A DNA stretch of 64,000 bases from Glycine soja (lineage: Eukaryota; Streptophyta; Magnoliopsida; Fabales; Fabaceae), in contig NC_041016.1 in NCBI RefSeq assembly GCF_004193775.1, forward strand, positions 30,782,644 through 30,846,643, given 5' to 3'. This document shows, piece by piece, positions 1 to 10,318 of this stretch (position 1 is the first letter of the stretch; each line of letters begins with the position of its first letter). Position numbers and translations under genes: made by a program. A model generated the notes under the pieces. It was not told the DNA's origin. It was given only the letters and a program-made list of their open reading frames with translations, and searched no databases.

Positions 1-359
1 AGCCCAATTATTCAATTGCAACGGTTCTGACTTCCAAGCTTAATTTGACCCTCGAAATGGCAAAATAGACAAAAGCTTATTTTTGACAAAATTGAAGATA
101 TTTTTTGTAGCTTTCCATGGATTACTCACACTATTTGGAGTTTTGTAGTGTCTTCTAGGCCCTATACAAGGCAAATTGGTCAAGTAAGCATAAAATCTGA
201 AAATTAGCTAAAATTCTCAATTAAGCTCAATCATTTGCCAAAGACCATAACTGAGTTAAGGTTGAAAAATAAGGTTCAAAGAGATGTCTATTGAGCTAAG
301 AAGAATAGAAAAATATTAAACTACAAATTCTCAATCAACAAGTTGCTACAAATTGTTCA
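1..359. other. Unassigned AT-rich sequence at window edge
   Basis: I see no coding frame or element boundary here. It lies downstream, on the minus strand, of the decayed gypsy pol fragment that begins at about 360, so it may be more of the same element or another insertion. The sequence is too short and too decayed to classify. Confidence 0.4.
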
Positions 360-1172
360 ACATCCTTCTTTATACTAAACCAAACGAAGTTCTCGCTAAC
401 CCATGCTAGAGTCTTTGCAATACCCATGTGCCTGCCTGTAGGAGTTGAATGAAACTTTGTGTCAGAATGAATTGAGATCCTTGAGGTAAAAAAATTTGAC
501 CTCCTTGTAAGATGAAACCCTAGGTAATGTTGTAATCTGGATGAGTAGTTGGGTTGTCCTAGATAGCTTGCCGCAATGCAACAAAAGTTGGGTCATGAGA
601 TAACTGATGCTTGAGTTCCTTTAGAAATGTAAACCAAGGGACTAATAACAGCAATAAATTACCCACATAGATTTCAAGAACTCATGATAGGGCATCTGGT
701 ACCACATTCATTTTCCCGAATCAATATTGGACCGAATAGTCATATCCGATTAGTCTTGCTAAATATGCTTGTTGTTCTGACGTTTGCACCACCTGTGTCA
801 TCAACTCATTGAGGCTCTAATGATCCATGGGGATAGTAAAGTGATGGACCAATAAATATTGATTCCATTTCTTCCCTACAACAGTGATGGGGAAGAGCTC
901 ACGGACATACATCGAAGCATGAAGTTGTTTACAGCTAAAGGGTTTACTGAAAAAGGAAATTGGGTGACCCTTCTTAGACAGAACTGCACCCATTCCTACG
1001 TTGGACACGTCCATTTCAAGAACGAAAGTCAAGGCAAAATTGGGCAATAGCAAGACCAGAGCATTCGTAATTGCATTCTTCAATTAAATGAAAGTATGTT
1101 GAGCTTCTAGAGTCCACTCAAAGTGGTCCTTTGTCAACAAATTGGTCAATGAAGTTGCGAGCGACACATAAT
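360..1172 (-). pseudogene. Element E: decayed Ty3/gypsy pol, RNase H to start of integrase
   Basis: Read on the minus strand, 1172 down to about 360 gives a gypsy-type sequence: a TNLLTKD stretch that normally ends the reverse-transcriptase thumb, then the RNase H core (FVLEMDVSNVGMGAVLSKKG, FSKPF, ELFPI) at 1083-817, then a degraded tether toward the integrase zinc finger. The RNase H stretch stays open for 88 codons. The rest is broken by stops and small shifts. The upstream part of the same pol and gag is found at 42.4-44.5 kb, also on the minus strand, so element B was inserted here. The roughly 80 codons between the reverse-transcriptase active site and TNLLTKD are missing, which fits a deletion at the far B junction. 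The copy is inactive. Confidence 0.75.
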
Positions 1173-2507
1173 TGTCACAACCTACCCTACGATGGGAGTG
1201 CGGGCGAAAAGCCAAAGGAGCATCTTCCAAAAAGGAAAATGCGTGGGAGTCGCCACCAACGTTTAGTCGAGGAAATCGTTAGAAAAACCAAAAAGAGAGG
1301 TCTGCGAATTTTGAAAATAAAGGTTCAGGAATTGTTTACGCATGAGGAAGGTATTATCACCCCACGTGCCCGTCACAAGGGACAACATCCTTTAATTGAG
1401 TGTGCAATGTGACTTCAAAATTATTTACTTTTCCCTTTTCACATTTTTTTATTTTTGGGGTCGACAAGGGTGTTGCCCTTCCTCCTACATATCCTCGGGT
1501 GTGATGAGGAATTCAGACTTACGTAGTTCTTTAAGTTTGAATGTTTGTGTGTTAAACTGATTTTTTATGTTTTTGAAAGATTCATTTTAATTAGGAACAA
1601 AAATTTGTTTAAGGCGTTGGACCTTGAAGCGATGTTTCAAATTTTGAAAAGCGGAGAGAATCGTAAAGCCGTTGGACCTTGAAATGATCTTTTAAATTTG
1701 AAAAACGAAGAGAATCTTTAGGCGTTGGACCTTGAAACGATGTCAAGTGATATTTGATAAAAATAAATTAGTTATGAGTTGGTTTTATCTTAGTTTTGTT
1801 TATTTACTTTCAATCTCTTTAAAGACAACTTTACAATACTAGTGATCAGTTAAGATTAAACTTTACAAAGAAGAAGAAATTGTCGATGATAGATGGAGAA
1901 GATGAATATGCACAAAATAACAAGGGGGGCCCCTAAGGGTACATAGATCACATTCAAATCTTAAAAAACAAAACTAACCGACGGTCGCACGAAGAACGCA
2001 AAATAAGAAACAAAGTAAGGAATGATCGCGGTTGCGATTCGGTAGCGCCTCGGCTTTGTTTCCTCTTCTTTCTTCTTTTTCTTTCTCTCTTCTCTCAATT
2101 CTCTTTACTTATGAACCTTGGAACACTTTAAAACACCTCTAGGACACCTATTTATAGGTGAAGGGTCACTTTGGGGCAGTTGTAGCTCGCCCAGGCGAGC
2201 TGAAACTTAGTGCTGAAGCAATGAGCTCACCCAAGCGAGCTGGAGCTCGCCCATGCGAGTTGGTTTCTTCACCATGAAGTTATTTGGTGGGCCAGGCGAG
2301 CCAAAGGCTAGCCTAGTTCAGCTAGGGTCCAAGAAAACCAAGGAAAATACCTTTTTGCCCCATTTTTTTGGTATTTTTTGCATTCTTGATCAAAACATTG
2401 AATGATCATCTGTTTCGCACTGTAACTGGCATTCAACACCATAAGTCGACTAGCAAGGATCAAAAGATCAATGAACGATAGTCCTTGGACGAAATTAGGG
2501 TACGACA
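1173..2507 (-). mobile_element. Solo LTR F (Ogre/Tat-like), TSD ATAAT
   Basis: The segment is 1,335 bp with ends TGTCAC...ACGACA on the plus strand. Its reverse complement begins TGTCGTACCCTAATTTCG, close to the start of the Ogre-like LTR at 21170. Its other end matches the 22500-22700 end of that LTR, including the GTCGCCACCAA stretch and the block around GAGGAAGGTATTA. ATAAT stands directly before (1168-1172) and after (2508-2512), so this is a complete solo LTR left by LTR-LTR recombination. An AGCTCGCC/GGCGAGCT palindrome lies at 2184-2201. The divergence from the 21170 LTR is large, so it belongs to a related but different subfamily. Confidence 0.85.
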
Positions 2508-3807
2508 ATAATGATAAAATCCTACCCCCCCCCAAGGGCATTGGATAGAAGACTCCAAGAGGATTGGGTCAGAGTTGTTGAAGAAGGCCCAAGGGTTCTC
2601 ACAAGCCCTAGGGTAGATTTTTGGCCCATGGGATAAGTATGAGCCCACTTATCTTTGTACATAATAGATTACGGTTTCATTATTTTTTGGCCTTGTATTT
2701 AGGGCTCCATAGTGTAGGGAGGATACCCTGGTAATGTAGGATTTTTCAGCCCTTGTATTTTTAGGCACCTAGACTAGTTTTTGTATTAGGGGTAGTTTTG
2801 TAATTTCACATGCATTAAGGGCACTATTTGATGTGTGTGTGTGTTGGGAGAGAAATTTAATTGAATTGGGAGAAGCCCAATCCAATTAAATTTTGGACCT
2901 TCCTAAGGGGGAGGTGTTAGTCGATGAATACGACTAACTTTTGTGTATAAAACCTGTGTAAATAGTATAAAACTCTAATTTATGGTTGATTTGTAGTATT
3001 GTAATTACTTTTTGCTAAAGATAGGTAATAAATACTTAGTATGTCCATTTTGTGTGTTTAATAATCATTTTTTCTCAATTTCAGGTTAATTAGACAAGTT
3101 TGTGAAGTGCTTATTTTCACCCTCTGGTTAAGCCAATTTGCAGACTTAGCGAGCCATCCACTGAGCGCAACACTCCTCGACTAAGCGCGAGGAAGAATCT
3201 AGAAGAAGGATGAGTTGTGCATTTGTGCTAAGCAAAGGGTCATCCAGCGAAGCGCACCGCTTCAGTCCATCCGCTAAGCGAGAAAAGCACACGCTAAGCT
3301 AAAATCCACTAATGAGCGCTAAGCGGTTCAAAATTGCGCTAAGCACACAAGCACAAACAAAGCGACCTATTTAAGCCTGAAGTCAGATTTTGGAGTGGAG
3401 TTTGGGCCCTTTCTTGAAGCTTCTGCATGTCTAGGTTTTCTAGAGAGAGAAAGGTCCAAGTTCCAGAGAGTTTGAGAGATTTTGCTATGTGAAGACCTGC
3501 AGAGAACCGAGCTTGAAGAGGAAGCTGTCCTGAGAACTTTAGATGAGTTTGTGAGTGATTGTGAGGTTCTAGAGGTGGAGCAGACATCCCCACCACTTGT
3601 ATTTCTTCAATCCTTCATCTTTCTATTCTCTTTTTTGTAAAGGAAGCTTCCCAGTTATGGAGAGCTAAATCCTCTGTTGGTTCTTCCTTGTAGGTACTTG
3701 ATGTAAATACTTGTATATCTATTTAATGATGTTTTGTGTGTTCACTATGCTATCAGACCTTCATTCTACCATGCTTTTTCCTTGATCACGTGGATGCATG
3801 TGTTTTT

Positions 3808-4896
3808 TGTAGATGCAATTGCCTTTGGTGTTTTGATGATGATCATGATGATATGATGCAATTGATGCAAATGGGCTTTTCAAGATTAAATTCAAGACAA
3901 TACTTCAAGATTACAAGTCACAACATCAAGATGATCACTAGTATATTAGGAAGGGAATTCCTAATTCAATTAGCAAAAGGTTTGGCCAAGTAATTTAAAT
4001 TAAAAAGTGTTTTTCAAAGGATTTACTCTCTGGTAATCGATTACCAGAGGATGTAATCAATTACCAGTGGCCAAATATGTTTTACAACAGCTACTAAAAT
4101 TTGAATTTAAATTTTAGACTGTGTAATCGATTACACAATTTTGGTAATCGATTTCCAGTAGTTAATAAATGTTCTAATTCAAATTTTAAAAGCTGTAATC
4201 GATTACACAATTCCTGTAATCGATTACCAGACAAGATTTTCAGAAAAATCTTTCTAAGAGTCACAACTTCTCAAAGGGCTTTTTCATGACCACCAATGGT
4301 CTATATATATGTGACTTATAACACGAATTTGCTCAGAGTTTTTCAGAACAAAAGTGTGTATCCTCTCAAAGAGAAAAATCATTTTATCCTCTTAAGAATT
4401 CCTTGGCCAATTCAATTGCAATTCATTAAGGAATTATTTGAGTGCTCAATCTGTAAAATCTATCTCTTTCTAGAGAGATTCATTCTTCTTCTCCTTTTAA
4501 TTCTCTAAGGGATTAAGAGACCGAGGGTCTCTTGTTGTAAAGAAATTCTAGACACAAAGGAAGGATTGTCCTTGTGTGTTTAGAACTTGTAAAAGGAATT
4601 TACAAGATAGTGGAACTCTCAAGCGGGTTGCTTGGGGACTGGACGTAGGCACAAGGGTGTGGCCAAACCAGTATAAATCTAAGTTTGCACTTTCTCTTCC
4701 CTTAAACTCCTTTGGTTATTATTGCTTTATACTCATATTCAAATTGTTTTTATTTGAATTAATATTTAAGAAGTTCATTGTTAAGGGAATTTATAACTTG
4801 AATAGAAAGTGAAATAGATTTTTAATTGGGGAAGTAGTTTGGAATATCTTAATTCAACCCCCCCTTCTTAAGATATCTAAGGCCACTTGTCTAACA
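3808..4896 (+). repeat. SIRE-like 5' LTR
   Basis: It begins TGTAGATGCAATTGCC and ends TTGTCTAACA. It contains six GTAATCGATTAC-type palindromes (4033-4227), two of which are mutated here but intact in the 3' LTR, and a TATATATAT box at 4302-4310. It drives transcription of the element in intact relatives. Short apparent reading frames inside (for example 4101-4289) also occur in the 3' LTR and are produced by the palindromes. Confidence 0.95.
4033..4310 (+). promoter_or_regulatory. LTR promoter: paired palindromes plus TATA box
   Basis: Palindromes of the form GTAATCGATTAC start at 4033, 4053 (mutated to GTAATCAATTAC), 4123, 4144 (mutated to GTAATCGATTTC), 4195 and 4216. They form three pairs with 20-21 bp between starts, which is two helical turns. 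A TATATATAT box follows at 4302. The core TAAT-CG-ATTA is two inverted TAAT half-sites, the type of site bound by homeodomain dimers. The binding protein is inference. Confidence 0.65.
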
Positions 4897-4898
4897 AG

Positions 4899-4910
4899 TG
4901 GTATCAGAGC
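4899..4910 (+). promoter_or_regulatory. Primer-binding site, initiator tRNA-Met
   Basis: TGGTATCAGAGC, two bases after the 5' LTR end, is the standard plant initiator-methionine tRNA primer site used by most copia elements. Confidence 0.95.
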
Positions 4911-4948
4911 TTCATTCTTGTATAAAGTTTAGAAGCTTCAAGAAAAAG

Positions 4949-6676
4949 ATGGCCTCAGCAAACTCCTTATTTCCAAAAGGGAATTCTATCAATAGACCTC
5001 CAATCTTTAATGGAGAGGGTTACCATTACTGGAAGACCCGAATGCAAATTTTTATTGAGGCAATAGACCTAAATATTTGGGAAGCCATAGAAATAGGGCC
5101 TTATATACCCACCACAGTAGAAAGAATTACAATAGATGGCAGTTCATCAAGTGAAAGTATAACTATAGAAAAACCTAGAGATAGATGGTCTGAAGAGGAT
5201 AGAAAACGAGTACAATACAATTTAAAAGCCAAAAACATAATAACATCTGCCCTGGGAATGGATGAATATTTCAGGGTTTCAAATTGTAAGAGTGCTAAGC
5301 AAATGTGGGACACTCTTCGATTAACACGTGAAGGAACTGCAGATGTTAAAAGATCTAGGATAAATGCACTAACTCATGAGTATGAATTATTTAGAATGAA
5401 TGCAAATGAAAATATTCAAAGCATGCAAAAGAGATTTACACATATAGTAAATCATCTAGCAGCCTTAGGTAAAGAATTTCAAAATGAGGATCTCATAAAC
5501 AAGGTGTTAAGATGTTTAAGTAGAGAATGGCAACCCAAAGTAACGGCCATTACTGAATCGAGAGATTTGTCTAACATGTCCCTTGCCACTTTATTTGGAA
5601 AGTTGCAGGAACACGAGATGGAATTATTGAGATTACACCAACATGAAGAAAATGACAAGAAAAAGAAAGGAATTGCTCTTAAAGCATCATCCTCAATTCA
5701 AGAAGAAAGTGATCAGGAAAATGATCCAGATGATGATGATGATCTAAGTCTTTTTGTAAAAAGATTCAACAAGTTTCTTAAAGTAAGAGGAAATCAGAGG
5801 CGACCCAATTTTAAATCAAAGAGAAGGACAGAAACTTCATCCTCTACTTTAAAATGCTTTGAATGTAATCAACCTGGACATCTAAGGGTTGATTGTCCCA
5901 TCTTCAAGAAAAAGATGGAGAAATCTGAAAAGAAAAATCTTAGTGAAAAGAAACTGAAGAAAGCATACATCACATGGGATGAAAATGATATGGAATCTTC
6001 TGAAGATTCAGAAAATGAAGAAATAAATCTCTGCCTTATGGCTAAAAGTTACGAAAGCGATGAAGAGGTAACATCTTCAAATAACTTATCTATTTCTTTT
6101 GATGAATTGCAAGAAGCATTTGCTGATCTGCATAAAGAGTCAATTAAACTTGCAAAATTAGTTTCATCTTCAAAGAAAACAATTTCAAATTTAGAAAATG
6201 AAATATCAAAATTAAACAAAGAATTAGATCATCTTAGAAATGAAGTCTCAATTTCTAAAACAAATGAAAAATTTAATATCTCCACTATTTCTGACAAGAA
6301 AATATCAGATCCTTGTAGTTGTTGTGAAAAATATGAAAAAGAAATTAAAGAGTTGAAAAATTCACTTGCTAAATTTTCTTATAGTAAAAATAATTTAGAT
6401 GTCATATTAAGTAAACAAAGATATGTTTCCAATAAGAATGGACTAGGGTATAAATCTGAAAAACAACAAAAGTTTCATAAAAACTTTTCTACTTCCACAC
6501 AAAAATGTAATTATATCACTTGTTTTTACTGTGGAAGAAGAGGACATGGCATATCAACTTGCTACTTCAAGAAAAATTACAGCAACATTAAAATGATATG
6601 GGTCCCAAAAGGATCCTCAGTTTATACTAACATGCAAGGACCCAATAAAGTTTGGGTACCTAAGTCAAAAACTTGA
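4949..6676 (+). CDS. gag: SIRE-like Gag (575 aa)
   Basis: The frame is open from an ATG at 4949 ([11 protein letters not shown]) to TGA at 6674. A GTG-started extension upstream lies in the primer-binding site and is not real. Gag forms the cytoplasmic virus-like particle and packages the RNA. The N-terminal third has the copia Gag fold signature (WKTRMQIF, later MWDTL and [12 protein letters not shown]). Two CCHC zinc knuckles are visible: [14 protein letters not shown] at about residues 303-316 and [14 protein letters not shown] at about 525-538. An acidic, lysine-rich stretch and a predicted coiled coil (about residues 400-445) lie between them. The protein ends with the SIRE-typical VWVPK motif. 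The frame is undamaged. Pol follows in the -1 frame. Confidence 0.92.
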   Translation: MASANSLFPKGNSINRPPIFNGEGYHYWKTRMQIFIEAIDLNIWEAIEIGPYIPTTVERITIDGSSSSESITIEKPRDRWSEEDRKRVQYNLKAKNIITSALGMDEYFRVSNCKSAKQMWDTLRLTREGTADVKRSRINALTHEYELFRMNANENIQSMQKRFTHIVNHLAALGKEFQNEDLINKVLRCLSREWQPKVTAITESRDLSNMSLATLFGKLQEHEMELLRLHQHEENDKKKKGIALKASSSIQEESDQENDPDDDDDLSLFVKRFNKFLKVRGNQRRPNFKSKRRTETSSSTLKCFECNQPGHLRVDCPIFKKKMEKSEKKNLSEKKLKKAYITWDENDMESSEDSENEEINLCLMAKSYESDEEVTSSNNLSISFDELQEAFADLHKESIKLAKLVSSSKKTISNLENEISKLNKELDHLRNEVSISKTNEKFNISTISDKKISDPCSCCEKYEKEIKELKNSLAKFSYSKNNLDVILSKQRYVSNKNGLGYKSEKQQKFHKNFSTSTQKCNYITCFYCGRRGHGISTCYFKKNYSNIKMIWVPKGSSVYTNMQGPNKVWVPKSKT

Positions 6677-6684
6677 TTATGTAG

Positions 6685-9600
6685 GTGTCTTTGAGGAAGA
6701 AGTGGTACATAGATAGCGGATGCTCAAAACATATGACTGGAGATGCATCAAATTTTACACATATCTCTCCAAAAAAAATCGGGCATGTAACATATGGTGA
6801 CAACAACAAAGGTAGAATCCTTGGAGTTGGTAAAATAGGTACAAATTCTTCAAACTCCATTGAAAATGTTCTACTTGTTGAAGGCCTTAAGCACAGCCTG
6901 CTTAGCGTTAGTCAATTATGCGACAAAGGCTATCTAGTATCATTTGATTTTCAAAAATGTCTTATAGAACATAAGCATGACATTAATATAAAGCATGTAG
7001 GACATAGAGTCAATAATGTTTACATGATAGACTTAAGCATAAAACTAGAAAACAATCATTGCTTTCTTAGCAAAGATGATGATCCATGGTTATGGCATAA
7101 AAGAATTGCTCACATAAACATGGATCGCTTAAATAAATTAATTTCAAAAGATTTAGTAGTTGGTTTTCCTAAATTGAAATTTGAAAAAGATAAACTATGT
7201 GATGCATGTCAAAAGGGCAAACAAACAAGGGTCTCATTCAAACCTAAAAATGTTGTTTCAACCACTCAACCCTTACAGTTATTGCATATGGATTTATTTG
7301 GTCCATCTAGAACCATGAGTTTTGGAGTAAATTACTATGCCCTAGTTATAGTTGATGATTTCTCTAGATAAACTTGGACATTATTTATTACACATAAAAG
7401 TGATGCATTCCAAGCATTTAGAAAACTTGCTAAAGTCATACAAGACAAGAAAAATCTTAAGATTGCATCCATTAGAAGTGATCATGGGGGTGAGTTTGAA
7501 AACAAAGATTTTGAATTATTCTATGATGAACATGGTATTGAACACAATTTTTCTGCACCTAGAACCCCTCAACAAAATGGAGTTGTTGAGAGGAAAAATA
7601 GGTCATTGGAAGAAATTGCTAGAACTTTATTAAATGATATTTCTCTTCCAAAGTATTTTTGGACTAAAGCGGTCAATACTGCATGTTACATCATGAATAG
7701 GGCCTTAATAAGACCCATTTTAAAGAAAACCCCATATGAGTTATATAATGGTAGAAAACCTAATATTTCTCATCTACATGTTTTTGGTTGCAAATGCTTT
7801 GTGCTCAATAATGGTAAAGATAATCTAGGAAAATTTGATGCAAAATCTGATGAAGGCATTTTTCTTGGATATTCATTACAAAGCAAAGCATATAGGGTAT
7901 ATAATAAAAGAACTATGAATATCGAGGAATCCATTCATGTTACCTTTGATGAATCTAATGCTATCTTGTCAAGAAAGAATATGCTAGATGATATTGCAGA
8001 TTCTTTAGAACATATGAATATTGATGAACAAGATTCAAAAGGAAATGATAAAGGAAACAATGAAGATCCTCCAGTAGAAGTCAAATCCAATGATGAACTT
8101 CCAAGAGAATGGAAAGCTTCAAGAGATCATCCCCTCGATAACATCATTGGTGATATCTCAAAAGGGGTAACAACTAGACATTCTCTTAAAGATTTATGCA
8201 ATAATATGGCTTTTGTATCCATGATTGAACCTAAAAATATAAAAGAAGTCATAATAGATGATAACTGGATCATTGCCATGCAAGAAGAATTGAAACAATT
8301 TGAAAGAAACAATGTGTGGAAATTAGTAGAAAAACCTGAAAATTATCCTGTCATAGGAACAAAATGGGTTTTTAGAAATAAATTAGATGAACATGGTATA
8401 ATTATTAGAAATAAAGCCAGGTTAGTAGCAAAAGGGTATAATCAAGAAGAAGGAATAGACTATGAAGAAACATATGCTCCTGTTGCAAGATTAGAAGCCA
8501 TTAGAATGCTCTTGGCATATGCATCCATAATGGATTTTAAACTTTATCAAATGGATGTTAAGAGTGCTTTTCTAAATGGCTTAATTCAAGAAGAGGTATA
8601 TGTTGAACAACCCCCTGGTTTTGAAATTCCGGATAAACCAAATCATGTTTATAAATTACAAAAGGCTCTTTATGGTTTGAAACAAGCCCCTAGGGCGTGG
8701 TATGAACGCTTAAGCAATTTTCTTCTAGAAAAAGAATTCTCTAGAGGTAAAGTGGATACCACATTGTTCATAAAGAGAAAGCATAATGATATTTTGTTGG
8801 TTCAAATATATGTTAATGATATAATTTTTGGATCCACTAATGATTCATTGTGCAAGGAGTTTTCCCTTGATATGCAAAGTGAATTTGAAATGTCAATGAT
8901 GGGAGAACTAAAGTACTTTCTGGGATTACAAATCAAGCAAACTCAAGAAGGTATATTCATCAATCAATCCAAGTACTGCAAGGAATTGATCAAAAGATTT
9001 GGGATGGATAGTGCAAAACACATGTCTACACCGATGAGCACTAGTTGTTACTTAGATAAAGATGAATCTGGTCAGTCTATAGACATAAAACAATATCGAG
9101 GTATGATCGGATCTCTTCTTTATTTATCTGCTAGTAGACCTGATATTATGTTTAGTGTATGCATGTGTGCTAGGTTTCAATCCAACCCCAAACAATCACA
9201 TTTAAGTGCAGTAAAGAGAATCATGAGATATCTATTAGGAACAATCAATTTAGGATTATGGTATCCTAAGAATTCAACATGTAACTTAATAGGATATTCT
9301 GATTCTGATTTTTCCGGATCTAAAACTGATAGAAAAAGCACAAGTGGAACTTGTCAATTCATTGGATCGGCTCTTGTCTCATGGCATAGTAAGAAACAAA
9401 ACAGTGTTGCTTTATCTACTACTGAAGCGGAGTATATCTCTGCCGGTAGTTGTTGTGCACAAATTTTATGGATGAAGCAACAATTATCTGACTATGGCAT
9501 CATTCTTGATCGCATACCTATTAAGTGTGATAATACTAGTGCCATAAATCTATCCAAAAACCCAGTTCAACACTCTAGAACTAAACATATAGAGATTAGA

Positions 9601-9759
9601 CACCATTTTCTTAGAGATCATATCCTAAAGGGAGATTGTGTATTAGAGTTTGTTGATACTAAGAATCAACTTGCTGATGTTTTCACAAAACCTCTCCCCA
9701 AGGAAGTATTCTTCTCTATTAGAAGAGAATTAGGCCTCTTAGATGTTAGAGATTTATAA
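6685..9759 (+). pseudogene. pol: SIRE-like Pol: protease, integrase, RT, RNase H; inactivated
   Basis: The frame runs about 1,024 codons and is closed once, by TAA at 7369-7371 in the integrase core just after VDDFSR. In order it has protease (WYIDSGC, Asp codon at 6712), the GAG-pre-integrase HHCC zinc domain (about 7090-7240), integrase with D (7291), D (about 7480) and E (about 7588), reverse transcriptase ([23 protein letters not shown]) and RNase H with TEAEYISA. The reverse-transcriptase box reads YVND at 8809-8820 instead of the family's YVDD, so one catalytic aspartate codon is changed. Upstream, gag stops at 6674 and this frame has a TAG at 6682, so Gag-Pol fusion would need a frame change or a lost base. 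Two independent hits make this copy enzymatically dead. Confidence 0.93.
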
Positions 9760-9984
9760 AAATAAGGATTGATTGATTAATTTACTCTTATGATTGATTG
9801 TTTATAGATTATTTTGTTTGATCTTGTTTGAATTCTTGTTATTATGATAGAATTTATGATTTCTTGTGTATGTAATGATTGAATGATTGAATTAAGTGCA
9901 TTAGTAGTGATAATTAATCATATTGGATGTGTTTTGGCATAAACATAGATATTCTCTTAAGAAACTAGCCTAGGATAGGCTCTG

Positions 9985-10138
9985 GTAATCGATTACCATC
10001 CAGTGTAATCGATTACACATGAACAGGCAGCCTGTAATCGATTACAACATCCTGTAATCGATTACCAGTAGGCTTATTGGTCCTGTAATCGATTACCAAT
10101 CCCTGTAATCGATTACAATTCGTCCTCATCTATAAATA
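9985..10138 (+). promoter_or_regulatory. Internal promoter-like module: six palindromes plus TATA box
   Basis: Between pol and the third reading frame, perfect GTAATCGATTAC palindromes start at 9985, 10005, 10034, 10054, 10085 and 10105. They form three pairs with exactly 20 bp between starts. TATAAATA follows at 10131-10138, and the ATG of the next reading frame is about 180 bp further on at 10319. This copies the LTR promoter layout (paired palindromes, then TATA) inside the element. The arrangement is seen directly. Its use as a promoter for the third gene is inference. Confidence 0.6.
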
Positions 10139-10318
10139 TTCACGAAATCAGAGCTGCTGCGTAGCCACAGCCTCCCTTCACGTCTCCTCCATACCTAAAA
10201 CTTCAAATCTTCGAATCTCACTCAATTCTTCACCAAATCACGTCCCGTAAAGCCCAATCTTCCTCTTTTTCACTCCTCTTTCACTTCCACCGATTAAAAT
10301 CCACAAAAACTTCATCAA

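Noticed and set aside
1131..1412. 93-codon plus-strand frame
   Set aside because: It lies antisense inside solo LTR F, whose matching LTRs are noncoding.
4101..4289. 62-codon frame present twice (also 12210-12398)
   Set aside because: It lies in both LTRs of the SIRE-like element, and its repeated residues come from the palindromes.
6685..9759. Endogenous pararetrovirus or free virus sequence
   Set aside because: Domain order protease-integrase-RT-RNase H, LTRs, tRNA primer site and TSD show an LTR retrotransposon. No movement or coat protein of plant DNA viruses was seen.
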